A stretch of DNA of 64,000 bases from Gorsachius magnificus (Eukaryota; Chordata; Aves; Pelecaniformes; Ardeidae): positions 19,666,213-19,730,212 of the forward strand of contig CM067089.1 in the NCBI GenBank assembly GCA_034008185.1. Reading direction: 5' to 3'. A program made the position numbers and the translations under genes. Shown here in pieces: positions 26,001 through 38,300 of this stretch. The notes beneath the pieces are model-generated. The model had not been told where the DNA came from. It saw only the letters and a list, made by a program, of their open reading frames with translations, and made no database searches. How positions within the stretch are numbered: the stretch's first letter is position 1; each line of letters begins with the position of its first letter.

Positions 26001-29000
26001 GAGAAAAACTTTAAGTAATTTTCTGAGTATTCATTTGCTTCTGGTACTTTTGACAAATGGTTGCTAGAATTAGCTCCATTTTAATAGTTTTCTGTGTAAT
26101 CAATATCCCTTGCATTAACCCTGTCAGGATGGCTTTTTCAAAGAGTAAGTAATTTCACACTGCTTGTTAAGAGGATTCTCTACTCCAGTTCTTTTAATAC
26201 AATAAGTAACTTCCGCTTCCATTATCTCCAGCATAATTTATCCCCCATCCATCTCTTTTTTTTAATCCCCACCAAGGCAGGAGTTGATAGTTAGCACCAA
26301 AATAACAACTAAAAGTAGTATTTTGAATTCTAAAATCTTGTACGAGAAGGACTGAAAAAATCCAGTTCCATTTTCTGAAGCCCAGCAGTGGGAGTTGGTA
26401 TTTCCCCAGAACTAGAAGCATCCTGAGCTTCTTACATTTCAAGTGAGAGGCATGTGTTCAGTGAGAAGTCTCAGCTACTGTCCAGTGTCTTACAATAGTC
26501 ATTGCCCAAATTCAGTCCCTTACCATTTCACATCTCAGCTGGCTCACATGCAAATTACAGCAATATATTGGGGGTGGGGGCTGTATGGTTGTAATTTTGT
26601 TTGGGGTTTTTTTTAATAATTTTGGGTTTTAGGAGTACTGTACTAATGAACACCTAATACATACTATACAACCTGGGAGAGTTGGAGCAATATTAACAGC
26701 TCCCACCTCACTTTGATGATGTTGTGGCTAAGGATAAATAAGAGCTGGACAGTGCCGAAATTTAGCAACGCTTCCCCCTCTTCCTTTTGTAACACAGTAC
26801 AGGATTCTTGTGGCACTTTCTCTTCGTTCAGTGAGCTGCCTCGTAGATAAAGGCAGTTAATGGTGGAAATGCCAGCAGACAAATGTTTCCAGAATTGGGG
26901 CCCTTATATTTTTCACTCGAGTCTTGGGTCACCCCATCACTTTATGGCTGTTTATACATATACATTTAAATAGGTGCATTAGTTGCCTGGGAAATGAGAG
27001 GGAAAGGGCCAGCGCAGTAATGTAGGAGTCTTGTTTGCAAAGGTATGTCTTCTAAATGTCCAGAAAACTGCCTGCTCTGCAGTCATATCAGCTAATTACT
27101 AAATATTTAGATAATACTTCACTCTCTTAAGAGGCCTATTCTTTTAGAGTGGGTCTCGAAGTGGTGTGTGGTTTTGCAGCTTGTTTTACAGGGTAAAGTT
27201 AGATGTTTCCTAACTATGTAGGCCATTGCTATTTTGCATGACTGTCCCTGCAACTGCTTCGACTGTAGTGCAACATGGAGGTCCTGGCAAAATCGAGGTC
27301 TCATTCAACAAACTACTTTCACGTTCTGGTTTAATCAAATCAGCATGTCAAATGCTGCCCAGGTTTACTGATTTATAAGTAGTGGAACAACATGCTAATA
27401 AAAAATAAACCCACATGATTTTTTAAAAATACAAAGTATGTGGGAGTGGTACAGTCTTCCTAAGGGGTACTGAAATTTGGAAAAAAAGTGAAAAATAAGA
27501 GTAGAAGTGATATTTATTCTCTAGGAGGAGTATGATAAGAGAAAGTATTTTTTAATCTTAATTTATATTCTGAATAGTTCCAAGATACTGAGCTAGACTG
27601 ACATTTCTGCCAGTTGTTTGCTGTTCCTGTACAGGAATAGATAATGCACACTTCTGTCAGCAGACGAAAATCCTTCTGTGCATTTAACTGTGCCCTGGTG
27701 CTTTGTGCAGGGGCACAGATATAACCCTCCGAATTACTTTAAATGATTTGCTACCTGTTATATTGTAAATCAGATCAAAATTTGAGTAGTTTTTACCTTA
27801 ACAACTGATTTTAAGCTGCCAAACCCCAAAGCAAACTGCATTCATTAGCAACGTAACCACACTGTGAAGAGAGAGAGAATGTGAACTCAGGTGAGTTCTC
27901 TCTGAAACAGGTGAGAACTGGGGAAGCAATGTGCATCGCATCCACGCCTCCTGGCAGGTGCCGGCCCTGCTATGCGGCAGGGCTTGCTGCCACCCGCCTG
28001 ACCCCCGCCGCCCTGCCCCAGGCTCTCGGAGCCGGGCTGCCTCGGGCCAGCTCTGCCAGAGTGCGGCTGCGCCCGCACGTGCCTCCGTCTGCCGCCCAGG
28101 AGCTTGCTGCCACTACAGCTCTTTGGCCCACCTGCGCCAGTGGAGGTCCCTGTGCTGCAGGCGCTGAAACGCTTCCTTACCTTCCTTGTTGACCATAGTC
28201 CTTCAAAATGAGTGTTTGCAGAGGTAACTTTACTGATGGGAGTTATGACACGTGACCTAAGCTCTGAAGCTGCAGAGACTCATCCTGTGCACCAGGGATG
28301 GCTAAGGTAAGACAGGAAGGTTGTGCTCTGCTACTTCCAGTAAATGCTGCACTTCGTGCCACTGGATGTTTCTCCAGCTTTTCCTGAGTCACTGTCCATA
28401 GCGGTTCAAAACTCGCCCGCCATAAGTATTCACTTTTATGACTCTTTACCAGATCGCTCTGTTACAGAACCCCGAGGTGCAGTGCCAGTCAGCTTCCGCT
28501 AGCGCGGTCCTTGCCCGGGCAGCCACCCAGCCCCAGATGTAACCGTGCCCCGGGTGGGTGCTCGGGCGCTGAGCCTGCCCCGCCGGGCCTGGCTGCCTGC
28601 GGCCCAGCTGCCCCGGCCCCCGCGGCTGTGGCACACCCCCCGCTGTCCCGGACAGCCACCTGCATCCCTTTCCCTCCCCTCCGCTCTTCCACGACGCCCG
28701 CTTCCCCCCACCTGTGGCACCCTAAGAAGTGGCCGTAAAATCACAAAGTGCCTGAACTTGAAGGTGTTTTTTGTTTTTTTTTTAAAGGGAGGGGGAGGGG
28801 GGAACCCGCCTAAATGAATTAGCTGAAATCTCGGGAAAAAGTTTGTCGCGGCCGGCGGCGATCAGAATCCAGGCAGCGCTCCCGGCACCGCCCCCCGCGC
28901 CCCCCCCCCCCCGGGTACGGCTGGTCCCGGCCGGGGCTGGCCCCGCTGCGGAGCCGCCGGCCCCGCCGCCCGCCCCGCCCGGCTCCCGGGCGCCCGCCCC

Positions 29001-29056
29001 GCTCACCCGCCCGGGCAGACACTTACGAGGAGCTGGGGAAGCAGCCCCCGGGCCAT
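13677..29056 (-). CDS. FAS: FAS (TNFRSF6) death receptor, complete coding sequence, 9 exons
   Basis: Fas is the cell-surface receptor for Fas ligand; its cytoplasmic death domain recruits FADD and starts caspase-8-dependent apoptosis. The spliced frame joins 29056-29027, 20571-20406, 19819-19685, 16758-16650, 16141-16077, 15708-15631, 15496-15423, 14931-14907 and 14092-13677. This gives 1098 nt, 365 residues plus stop, against 335 in human. Order: signal peptide (about 1-17), three cysteine-rich TNFR repeats (about 20-165), transmembrane segment (about 174-195), basic juxtamembrane stretch, death domain (about 230-318) and a long tail (319-365). Possible N-glycosylation sequons are at N22, N76, N117 and N135. 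Exon lengths of 166, 109 and 25 nt equal those I recall for human FAS. The tail is unusual: it holds two 18-residue tandem units and lacks the human Ser-Leu-Val end. Identification is very secure; the exact 5' end of the mRNA is not visible. Confidence 0.95.
13701..13808 (-). repeat. FAS: Two 54-bp tandem units inside FAS exon 9
   Basis: Units 13755-13808 and 13701-13754 are directly adjacent, each 54 bp, and about 72% identical by my count (15 differences). The reading frame is kept. The encoded units are CQEG...SKTC and TQEG...SKTC. Confidence 0.9.
14907..14931 (-). CDS. FAS: FAS exon 8: 25-nt micro-exon
   Basis: The exon is 25 nt, encoding ENVPLIGT plus the first base of Asp228, with acceptor TTTCAG|GAG and donor ACAG|GTAAGA. 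The human exon in this position is also 25 nt. It is too short to show as an ORF, but it is required to keep the death-domain frame. Confidence 0.9.
15423..15496 (-). CDS. FAS: FAS exon 7: juxtamembrane cytoplasmic stretch
   Basis: This exon is 74 nt, residues 195-219, acceptor TTTCAG|GC and donor CTTAT|GTAAGT. It starts with Cys195 directly at the membrane, then the basic KRRQK. A membrane-proximal cysteine is palmitoylated in human Fas; Cys195 is the natural candidate here by position. The rest is poorly conserved. Confidence 0.9.
15631..15708 (-). CDS. FAS: FAS exon 6: transmembrane segment
   Basis: This exon is 78 nt, residues 169-195, acceptor CAACAG|GA and donor TATT|GTAAGC. It encodes an uncharged stretch, [20 protein letters not shown], residues 174-193, as the single membrane pass. 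It is 15 bases longer than the human exon. The human exon can be skipped to give soluble Fas. Skipping 78 bases here would also keep the frame, but the sequence alone does not show whether it happens. Confidence 0.92.
16077..16141 (-). CDS. FAS: FAS exon 5: end of third cysteine-rich repeat
   Basis: This exon is 65 nt, residues 147-169, acceptor TGCAG|ATG and donor AAAG|GTACCA. It reads [18 protein letters not shown], aligning with human CEHGIIKECTLTSNTKC. It completes the extracellular part just before the membrane exon. Confidence 0.92.
16650..16758 (-). CDS. FAS: FAS exon 4: second/third cysteine-rich repeats
   Basis: This exon is 109 nt, residues 111-147, acceptor TTTTAG|GT and donor CCAT|GTAAGT. 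It reads [15 protein letters not shown] then [15 protein letters not shown], clearly matching human LEVEINCTRTQNTKC and FFCNSTVCEHCDPCT. Two sequons (N117, N135) are visible. Length and phase equal the human exon. Confidence 0.95.
17788..18735 (+). mobile_element. 5'-truncated CR1 LINE with open reverse-transcriptase frame (FAS intron 3)
   Basis: The element starts abruptly within the reverse-transcriptase domain at [14 protein letters not shown]. It carries the catalytic-box sequence FADDTKL near 17,840-17,865 and runs without a stop or frameshift to a stop near 18,646. The frame continues through [16 protein letters not shown], the typical CR1 C-terminus. The 3' UTR ends with the CR1 signature GGACTAGATGACCTC and ATTCTATGATTCTA. 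Everything upstream of the breakpoint (endonuclease and N-terminal RT) is missing, so it cannot move on its own. It lies antisense to FAS. The clean frame suggests a fairly recent insertion. Confidence 0.93.
18880..19230 (+). repeat. Old, diverged CR1-like 3' fragment (FAS intron 3)
   Basis: The phrases 'tgaatttctggaatgtgctgt' (split by changes) and 'ggaccactggtctgacccag' resemble the 3' part of an old CR1 subfamily. It sits directly downstream of the younger CR1 copy. Boundaries are approximate. Confidence 0.55.
19685..19819 (-). CDS. FAS: FAS exon 3: second cysteine-rich repeat
   Basis: This exon is 135 nt, residues 66-111, acceptor CTACAG|GT and donor CTCG|GTACGT. It encodes [13 protein letters not shown], close to the human CVPCQEGKEYTDK ligand-binding region, followed by a C-x2-C-x2-C arrangement (Cys100, 103, 106). 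The sequon N76-I-S is present. The exon is three bases shorter than I recall for human. Confidence 0.94.
20406..20571 (-). CDS. FAS: FAS exon 2: rest of signal peptide and first cysteine-rich repeat
   Basis: This exon is 166 nt, residues 11-66, with acceptor CTAG|G and donor AAG|GTGAG. It continues the hydrophobic signal core (VVVLII) and then carries Cys20, Cys48, Cys59, Cys60 and Cys63 of the first TNFR repeat. The sequon is N22-D-T. It ends in phase 1, as expected. The LTR at 20,716 begins only about 144 bases upstream of this acceptor. Confidence 0.93.
20716..21813 (+). mobile_element. Avian endogenous-retrovirus solo LTR in FAS intron 1
   Basis: A sequence of about 1.1 kb begins TGTGGTGGTTTAACCCTGG and ends near ACCCAATACA, with TG/CA ends. 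Its body is the GC-rich LTR that I recognise from bird genomes, with repeated phrases such as 'gctccagcgtg' and 'ttcccatggg'. Flanks ACACT and ATACT could be a 5-bp target duplication with one mismatch. No gag, pol or env sequence lies beside it, so it is a solo LTR. It lies antisense to FAS, about 144 bases upstream of the exon 2 acceptor. Family assignment was not attempted. Confidence 0.8.
21814..29026. other. FAS intron 1, part to the right of the LTR
   Basis: Mostly AT-rich intronic sequence. GC-rich patches at about 23,800-24,330 and 27,940-28,170 stand out. The first contains an AP-1-like TGACTCA near 24,112. No further FAS exon is needed: exon 1 and exon 2 join in phase 0 and match human lengths. 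Confidence 0.6.
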
Positions 29057-29380
29057 GCCGCCGCTGCCCGGCGCCCTCCAGCGAACGGAAGCGGCCCGGC
29101 CCGGCACGTCCCGGCCGCCGGCTCCGCCCGCGGGTCCCGGCCGGCCCGGGCGCCCCCCCGCCCCGTGCTGGGGCGGCGGGGCGCGGCCCCGGGCTGGGGC
29201 TCCCGGCCCCGGGTGACCCCGCGGGCAGCCCCTGCTCCCTGTGCCGAGCTCCCCGCCGCGGGAGGCGGGCGAGGGCACGCTTCTGGGCGTCGGGAGTACC
29301 GCGGGGATCCTAGGCGTTCGGGCTGCACGGGGCCGGCTGCGCCCACCTGGCAGCCTGTGGATGCTGGCATAGTCCCGAGG
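28840..29380. promoter_or_regulatory. CpG island over FAS exon 1
   Basis: Very GC- and CpG-rich sequence with many CCGCCC/GGGCGG-type GC boxes surrounds the FAS start codon at 29,056. There is no evident TATA box close to the start, consistent with the TATA-less promoter known for human FAS. A run of 14 C lies near 28,900. GC-rich DNA continues more weakly at about 28,490-28,720 and 27,940-28,170 inside intron 1. Confidence 0.75.
29027..29056 (-). CDS. FAS: FAS exon 1 (coding part): start and first half of signal peptide
   Basis: The ten codons read [10 protein letters not shown] and stop at a strong donor, GTAAGT. Human exon 1 also codes ten residues before its splice. The ATG has G at -3 and G at +4. 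The frame is open for hundreds of bases upstream, so the start was chosen by matching the signal peptide and the exon length, not by an upstream stop. The 5' UTR lies to the right in GC-rich DNA; its beginning is not determined. Confidence 0.85.
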
Positions 29381-29399
29381 TCGAGAAGCCAAATGCCAA

Positions 29400-32300
29400 C
29401 AGACTTTGGATGGGGCATGAGGCACTTGCTTCCTGTGCTTCAGCTGCTGGGTAGAGCAGTTGCCTCCCCACCGAGGGCAGAAATGCCAGCTTTGCGATAC
29501 TGGTAAGGGCAGGCCAGGGGCAGGGACCCTGAATCCAAAGGAGTGGAGTTACTCAGAACAGGCTAAATTCACTGCAGCAGAAGATACCGCCTTTCGCTGC
29601 CCTATTGAAAGGATTACTCAAGCCTGTGACTTCTATTTCATAGCTATTTCCAGTCACTCCTTGTGTTTTTCCTGCAAGCTTTCTGTGGTCTGAAATGCTG
29701 GTAGCCTGGCCGCCTTCACAGTGTTAGAAATAACACGATGGTGTCAGTTACCCTTATGTGTCTTGATCTTTCAGGTTTTGACATGATGCCATTGCCTTGG
29801 GAAGACCTCGGTTGCAACTGAGCTGGCATTTTCATTTTAAACATGATTTTTCAGTGGTTCATGACTCAGATATTCAGAAACCCTTCAGAATTTCTGCTCT
29901 TAGCTGCCATACAGATAAGCTGGATTCATAACATCATCAAAAAATAGCTGCCATTTTAAATATTTCAGGCTTTTTAACCACTTCCGGATAAAACAAAATT
30001 TACAGCTGACACATTTTTAGAGATGTTGCCTTTGGAGTATCCTTTAACAATCAACTTTTTGCCTTCCCAGTGGCAGTGCGGAGTGCGACGAACGAGGGGC
30101 ACCTCACTTGGGTGCAGTGTCTGTGCAACATGTCTGTAGGTCCTACTGGGCAAACCCAAATTGCTGTGTAGCCGCGGCTGTTAATTTTAGCAGAAATTTG
30201 CGTGTGGGTAGGGGTGGAGTAGGGACCGCAAGCAACATTATCTGGACCTGGACAGCTGCTGCAGCAGAAACCTCCTTGGAGTTGTTTTCAAATTCATCAC
30301 TTGGGGGACTGTGGTTTGTCCTAAAACCAAAACCTGAGGTCACTGGGCCCTCAGCAGGCATCGCTTAGCATTCAATAACACCTCGGTGTGCTTCTTGCCC
30401 TAGTTGTCTGATATCTTCTGCTAATGTAGCTAATGTCTATTAGGCGCATGTGGTTTACACTCCTCCCTGCACCCCCGGACGTGTGATGATTGCATGCATA
30501 TATCTGGTTTGTGGTGGAGTGTTTTTGTCTTGGTAGGGAGCTTTGAGAGACATTTGAGAGGTTACCAGAGTCTTGTCAAAAGAGTAATGACTGCATATGA
30601 CATGGAGTCATACCTCACGTGGTTTATAACTGTAGCCATTTGAGGGCTTTTAGGTATGTAATGGTTACAAGCCAAGAGACAGCAATGGGTTTGGAGGATT
30701 TTTCGTTTGCTGTTTGACTATCCTGAGTTGGTGTCGGTGAGCACTGTAAGGCCAGTGTTTTCAGCTTTGCACTGTGCCTCAGGTTGCAGCAGCTTCTTTG
30801 GGGCTGGTAAAAGTGGCAGCCTTGACTATTTTCTTTACTCACCCTTCATCTAAAGCTTAATTCAGGTGTCAGTTGAGGAGTGCTAGACATACAAGGCAAA
30901 GTACAAGATATGCTGCACTATTTTAACTACCTGCACATGGCCTTGCACTTTGCTAACATGCAGAGAGGGGTCAGACTGTGGCGGGATCAAACTCCAGGAA
31001 CAGTTAACACACAGGAGACTGACTTTTTAGTTCCTTTGCAATTCCACCTTTCAAAATGTAAGGGTTTGGAATTAAAGTGAAAGTTTTGATTTATTTACTG
31101 ATTTTTGTGGGGTTTTTTTCTTGTTATTGTTCTATGTCCATGTATGCGCACTGGTCATAGGAAATTCTGTTCCAGATAGCTGCAAAAACACCCAACGAAC
31201 AATTTTGGACACACACAACCACAGTGTTCTGGCTTTGAGAGTCGCTGAGTTGGAATCTGTATTCATGCCTTAACTGGCATTAAACCCTTTCTTCCTTCCC
31301 CAGAAGCCTACTTGCACCTAGAGAAACTGACTGCACCAGGGTATTACGGCCTTATGAACTGCTAAGTTTTTGAGAAAGCTGACTTAATTAGTCTCTCCAG
31401 GTGAAGAAAAATTTGTCACGGTGAAATAAAACATGATTAAAGGCTCAGAGGCCTGTGCGTTGTATTGGTCTCGTCTCAGAATATTGAATACATATTTATA
31501 TTCCAGAGGGAAAATAATGAGGAGGGGGAAGCATAAGATCTGACTTGCTTTCTACTACTACTTTCTTTGTTAAATTGTTACAGGTTTTTTTAACTTAAAT
31601 AACTTTAAAAAAAAAAATACTTGGTTTATATTTATTTTGGCATGTTGGTAATTATTTAGCAGTCCTTTTGTACTAAGATTGGGGAGTTAGATTAATGTGG
31701 TGTAACTTGACCAAAGTAGTAATATCAGTCCTTCGGCTCTCCTTTGGCCTAGGGTACTCCCTGGAAGATCACTGTTGCACGGAAGGCTGACACTGGGTTA
31801 CCTCAATGTAATAAATGCAGGAGCTGTTGAATTTGAGAAGAGTTATGAACTCCTCACTGCAGTTGTCTTCCTCTTAGCTTTGCATTTTCTTGTCTTGTAT
31901 ATGTTGACTTATTCCCCTGGTTTTAGTAGAGAGTAAGTTTGCCTTATAATGTGGATTAGAGGGCAGAACTGTTGTATTTAGACAGCTTGGTTTGGCTGAA
32001 AAGGGAGGAAAATAGGAGATAATACAGAATATATGTTTTGGAGATACTTAAAATAAAACTTTTTTTTTATGTGATTCATGTTTTGTAAATAACTTGAAGT
32101 TTAAAGGGAAGGGAGATAAAGCTCAAACACTTAATAACTGGGCCCGAATTAGAGTAATTTTGTTTCACTTTCTGTCTCCATTTTGTTTTATTTTGGTTTT
32201 CTGTTTTGCCTCTCCCCTCCCTCATGTATGTTCAGAACAACCTAATTTCACCTTTTGGTTCAAGTGCTGGACTGAGGGATTCATTACTCATGCAGCTCTA

Positions 32301-35300
32301 TTGCATCTCCTTCATCCTTGGTTCAAACTTGTTTCATTCGATGACTCTCGTCACAAGCATCAGATAACCCTACTGGGAAGCAATCGGAGTGGCATCTCTC
32401 CTTAAATCGTCAGCTCTTACTGAGTACAGTTTTATGGTGGAGTGCTTTGCTCTTTGTTTTCCAAATCTTCCGTGAAAAATTAAATTGGTCACCTTCCTCC
32501 ACCCACCAGCTCTCCACCCTTTGCCCTATGGTCTTGTGGACCAGAAATGATCTGTAACTGCTCTAACTGTTGGCTGTTCCGTTGCAGTGCGGTATGGCCA
32601 GATTCTGACAATTTGAGGTTACCCTTCTCCCTTTCTAAGATACTGCTTATAATCACCTGGGCGAGTGGTGTAACTCAAAGGTTCTTGGTCAGATGATGTG
32701 GTAGCGAAGCACTGTATTGGCCCAAACACCCCTTCTGTGGGTGGAGAGGCTGATACGACAGCATGGAAGTGGGAAAGCAGAGTGTGATCAGAGAGGATTA
32801 TGAACACCCCGTGGGATATGGTTTTGTGCAAGGTTGCTGCATGGTGTCACATCAAATCAGAGCAGGGAGTTCTGGCACGCAGCAGGTTCCTGTTAGAAGT
32901 AATAGTGATCTGATACACAGGCCTGTGGAGCCACAGATGCTAGCGTTTATCTAAAAAACCCCATGCTAGCAACAAAACAGAGTGGAAACACAACAAAACG
33001 GAGTTGAACAAAACAGAGTGGAAACCGAAACTCATAGCATGCCACTTGACCCCTCTAGCAGTTCTCTTCTGGAGAAGGTGATAACGGTGAATTAGGAACA
33101 GCTCCTGACACTCTAAAAGAAAGCTGAAACAGATGCGTGTCCTTTCTTTTGGAATTCAGCTTCTTGACACAGCCCTGGATCCACACTTTTGCTCCGCAGA
33201 CCCCGTTTGGTGACGTCAATGCATTCTTCACAGCAGGAAAAAAAATCACTTTTCAAACAAACCGAGCATTTCCTTAGACTGGAAAAGCAAATTGGCCGGA
33301 TTCCTGGTGGCTCCTACAGCCAATCACTATAACCTTACCATAAATGTAGATGTGTTTCTATCTTAGGGTTGATTATTGACTTTATTTTAGCCATGGGACC
33401 ATCCTGTCCCAGTCCTCTGTGTGTGCACTCTACCAGTGAGTTCTGAGATCCTGAATGCTGCATTATTTAGCAAATATTTTGCGCATCACACGGGCTCACT
33501 TAAAATTTGACTTTGCCACTTGATATATTGTAAATGCATCTCTTTTAAACATCTTGTGGAGCTCTGTCTCCACCCAGAACTTGCAGCAGGCAGCTTAGCC
33601 AGAGGTTGGCTGGTGCTCTTTTTCTCTTTTTTTTTTTTTCAGGCTAATTGCTCTTCGTTGTTTTTGGGGGTTGGTATTACTAATACTAAGATTATGCTTT
33701 ATACTCAGAAAGCTTGGCGTACAGCAAATGCTAACTGTCAAACGTGTAACAGGTGACCTATAAAAGCTCTTGAGATAAGGTGCTAGGGAGGCTAGGCATT
33801 CTCCAGAGGTGAGCGAGGAAGCCTTCAAACCTTTTCCCTTCAGGCACTGCCTGGACGGAGCACGGCTGATTTAGTCTGTGAGTAGTATTAGTTTCCTGCA
33901 TTTGTGGCTTAAATCCAAGGCTGAATCCTCGTAATGAGGATGAGAGAGGAAAGATCTGTAGAGAAACGTCTGGAGTTAAAAGGTAAATATGAGTAAAAGG
34001 ACATCTTTAGTTCTGCTTTTAACCTTTGATCTGGAGACGGCAGTAACAGGCATACCAGATGGCTTTATTTCCGATGTTGAGTAAGCGACACCCAAACAGT
34101 CACCCTTCAAGGAAAAAAGTTTTCATAATAATTTTAAAGTTAACTAAGACAAATTTATATTAAAGGCAGTGGTGGGGAGAAGCTAAAGGAAACGTTTTAA
34201 AAGATCTCTGCATACTGTAGTTGATCAGAATTTCTGAAACCATAAGAAATGTTCTGTCTTTTGGGATTTTGTTCCACTGTTTTGCTTTGCTCTGCCATCC
34301 TCCTCTTTCTGGGATATCATCTAACAAGTGAGACTGGCACCCTTAGGCAGAGCGGTGCCTTGTGCCTGAGGCTCCGAACTCTCCTGGGTTTTTTTGCATA
34401 TTGATTAAACTTTGAAATTCTTCGGGGGGGGGGGGGGGGAACAGTGATGTGAAAAGTTTTATCCCTCCCATTAACGTCTGAGATGCAGCTCGGCATCCTC
34501 TGCGACATCAAACGTTCTTCAGAGCGCGAACAGGATGCAGTGATCTTGCTCTGAATGTTTGTCTCCCGGGCACTGCTGTCTGCTTTTAACCAGGGCTTGT
34601 GCCTCGGGTAGACGAACAAGAGCTAAATTCTGGTAGAGAGGGGCTATAGTGGTGGGAGCAAGGTTCAGAGGTGGTGGGGCTGTCGCTGTTCCCTGCCTTC
34701 ACCTACTCACCCACTGCTACCACACATCTGCACAAAGAGATGAGGGGCCTGGGTAGCTCGCACAGCTACAGGAATGAGTCATATCTTCTCTGCTCAGCTG
34801 CACCGCCTGCTGCATAGTCAAGCTCTTATGAGCATGAAGCAAATGAAATGGGGTGTAGTACAGGCTAATTCATATTTGTATCAAAATGCAGTTGATGGTT
34901 TTCTGCTGGTGGCTCTCATCAGCAATTAAATGATGGGCGAAGAAAGCTGTGTGACTCCAGGGATGGTCGTAACAAGAAGGGATACATTGATATTTGCTGT
35001 CTGAAGTAGCCTGTTAAGTTCCCAGATAAGACTTCACTGATACCTTTCAGGTGAATAATTTCTTAAATACTTCTTGGAAGCCAAGTATTTTGTAAGAGGC
35101 ATCTTTTCCATGCTGCACGGTAGCTGCCTCTCCTGCTGTGAGCCAGCTCACACAAAGGAATGGAGGCCGGCTGGGGGACAGCAGAGGGATGAACAGCAGA
35201 ACATGCGTTTCTGGTTCAGTGAGATGGGCAGGAGGGTCTGGTGGCAGCGCAGGCCACAGTGTTAGCAGTCACGGGTTCCCCATGCCTTTCTCCCAGCTGA

Positions 35301-38300
35301 GGGGTGCTCGGAACCCCCCTGTCTGGAGGTGGCCTGCTGAGAGGAGAGCAGTTCCTCAGTTTCATGTGAGAAACAAAGAGGGACTCGCATCCCTTTGCTC
35401 TAATAATGAAAGGAAATTGCCTTCCTGAAGTAGAGGTTTCAGACTGGATTCTCAGCTCTCATTGAATCACTTCAGTGAGCCAAGATTTTACTTGAGTTGT
35501 TGTCTTGAGCGAAGTTAAGATTTCACTACACGTGCATAAAGCAGATGTAAAGATACGTTATATGGGTAACTGGGGACTTCCCTCCCTCCAGGAGGCAGGG
35601 CTGGCCACCAGCCCCTTCTCATCACCCCCCCAAAGGGGCAGCCCGCTCTGCCCTGCACTTGCCGCATGGCAGAGCCTGCAGCATCTCAGCTTAGTGCTGT
35701 GAAGGGCTGCCATGATGTGGAGCTTGTTCCTTGCTCTCCCAGCTACTGTTCCACTATTCCTGAGTGACCTGGTACAAAACCCACATATTTTCTTTTCAGG
35801 GGGCCTACCTGAAAAACAGGATCTGACAAAAACAAGTCTGCAGGAGAAAAACTATAAATTATTAAAAGCAAGGTTTAGCCCTCATGAAAGCAGTAGCTTG
35901 TATTGTGTAAGCAGAAAAAAAGAAAACAGATGTTAGCCCTTTTTTGCAAGTGTGGTTGTCGTCTGTTCCCCCCAGCCCATTTTGCTGAGAAGGCCTGGGC
36001 ATTTCCAGTGCACATAGTGCGGAGTTTTTAATGCTATTAAATGCTATAGCAACACTGTTTTATTTCAGTACAATTCAGAAAGGGGGATGTGTTTATGCTG
36101 AAGACCTGCTAATTGCATAATTTTCTCCTTTTATTAAACGATGTGTTCATGCTGTGTAACACAGACTAATCAGAGTGCAGAGGAATGTTTTATATTATGT
36201 TGAAGAGGTTTGAGCATTTGACCTTGTAAATGAATTCCCAGAGACAGCTAAATACCATGCAGCAAGTAGCAGGCTCTAATTAGGAAGCTGGAAGAGTTGC
36301 ATGTAGTTCTGTTATCCTGATGTGGAAACTATCCAGGCATTTTCAAGCTTCTTGGGCAACAGTGTTTTACAGCAGTGACAGGAGTTACTACATCTATTCA
36401 AGAAGTTACTAGCAAGGAGTTGAAGGAAAGTGAAACCTGGGAAGTACTTACAGGGCTGACAACATGGCAGGCACCATAATTCTGAGACAGAGATGTACAA
36501 AACCTTGTCTTTTATTTAGTGCTGTTACTGACTTGTGAGAAGAACAGAAGATGAATCAGCAGGCTTTAGCATTTTCTGCCTGTAGGTATTTGGGATATTC
36601 TTGAGGTCCTGAAAACCACAGTGAAACCAGGCAGATGTTGGCCTTCTGTCTGAGCTGCGTGCAGTGAGAGCTGTACCTGTACCAGTCCCTATGGGCACAC
36701 TACATGTGTGTGTGCGATACAGAACACTGTCTGTGATCTTACCCTGGTTAAGAAATGGATCAAAAAGCAGTTGAGGTTGGAGAAATCTCCAGCTGGGCTA
36801 TAGGCAGATTAGATCTGAGTCCTGACAGTTTTCATCCTCCACGAGGCCAGTGGTACAACAACTGGTCTTGAAACGAGCTGGAATGAGCAAAAGTTTTGCA
36901 GAATCCTGTGTTTTTCCTTATTTCTGAAGGATGGTTAAGTTTGTTTCAGAAATGTGTGTCTATGTCTCTTTTACAGTCATAAAAGGGAAAGAATAAAACA
37001 TTGGTCTGATAAGGAATTTGAGCAAACAGTTGAAGGTAGGGGCGTAAAACACATTTAGTGGAAAAGGAAAAAAAAACCCTTACATTTGGCTGGAAAATGC
37101 TGGCACACTTCCAGAAAACCAACCAAATTATTAAACAAAAATAGCATGTTATCTGTACTTTTCCATAGTTCTCATGACTGTCTGTAAGAAAGAGGAAGAA
37201 GAAACTACCTTAGGTAACTATGATGCATCTGTAAAGCAAAGGAAAAAACCTGCCCACTTCAGCCTTCTTGGGAGACTCGAGCATCATTTGGGAGAGTTTT
37301 ATAAACAGAATGTGCTAGAGCATGAGTGGTAGCTGTGTGCTGAGTTCCTCCTGGCTAAGCACCCATCTGTGGTCAGCTGTCCATCTGCTGGAGCACCACA
37401 GTAGGTAACGGGAGCGTCTTCCAGGCCCAAGCAGCAGTCAAGATGTGTGCAGGAGGGTGGGACAGAGGCAGCTTGGTGCTGCACACGGGGCAGAGGAGAG
37501 CAGCAGGGAGGCCCTGTCCTTCTTGCAACCTGTGGGGAGTTAGGCACCACTTTGCCAGGTGTGTTTGTCTGCACCCTGTTTTCATCAGCCAAAATGACAT
37601 TCAGCAAAAACGCGATGGATGGTGGTAGCGATCCTTTTGCACAGGTCAGACAGAGGTGCCAAGAGTTTTCTCAAGGCTTCATATTATAAACAGGATTCTG
37701 CTGGGGAGGACTCTGTCTTATCCTAGATCTATACTGTAGGCTGTAGCAAGTTATAAAAACACATACACGTGCACACACACACTTTATCAGTGACATTTAT
37801 CTGTAGGTTATGCTATTGTTCAGATCACCGATAAAGGCATTAAGCTGCATAGCCCATGGTGGGTAGGGAAGGTCTGGCAGAACTGCACCCACTCAGCAGT
37901 GATTTCCCTGCCCTGCTGTGCTGTGAGCCTTCAGCTGGAGAGCTCTGGTGCTGCTCTGCAAAGGTCGGCCCTACATTAGCCTTATTTTTAATTATTTCAT
38001 GTCTTAGGAAGTGAAAGGCTTTAGAGGGCTTTTACAGCTATGTTTGTAATATTTCTCAAAAAAAGTTTGACAAGAAGCCATTTTTATAAAGCCTTATTCA
38101 TCAGCATTTATTATTTTCTCTCCTTTTATTGCTCGGATTCTATATTGGCAACTATGCTGGTTTGACGTAGAGTGGTGTGTTTTTCTGGCAAGTTTGTCAT
38201 TAGCTACTTCTTGCCATTACATGCTTGAAATTTTTGTTAAACTGCCTTTCTTCCTGTTTTGGGAAAACCCCTTAAGCTTTTTTAAGGACTAATGAAAATA

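Noticed and set aside
28843..29425. Several 130-156 codon frames around the FAS CpG island
   Set aside because: GC-rich DNA has few stop codons. Only the ten codons before the donor at 29,026 match FAS; the rest are low-complexity Pro/Ala/Arg frames.
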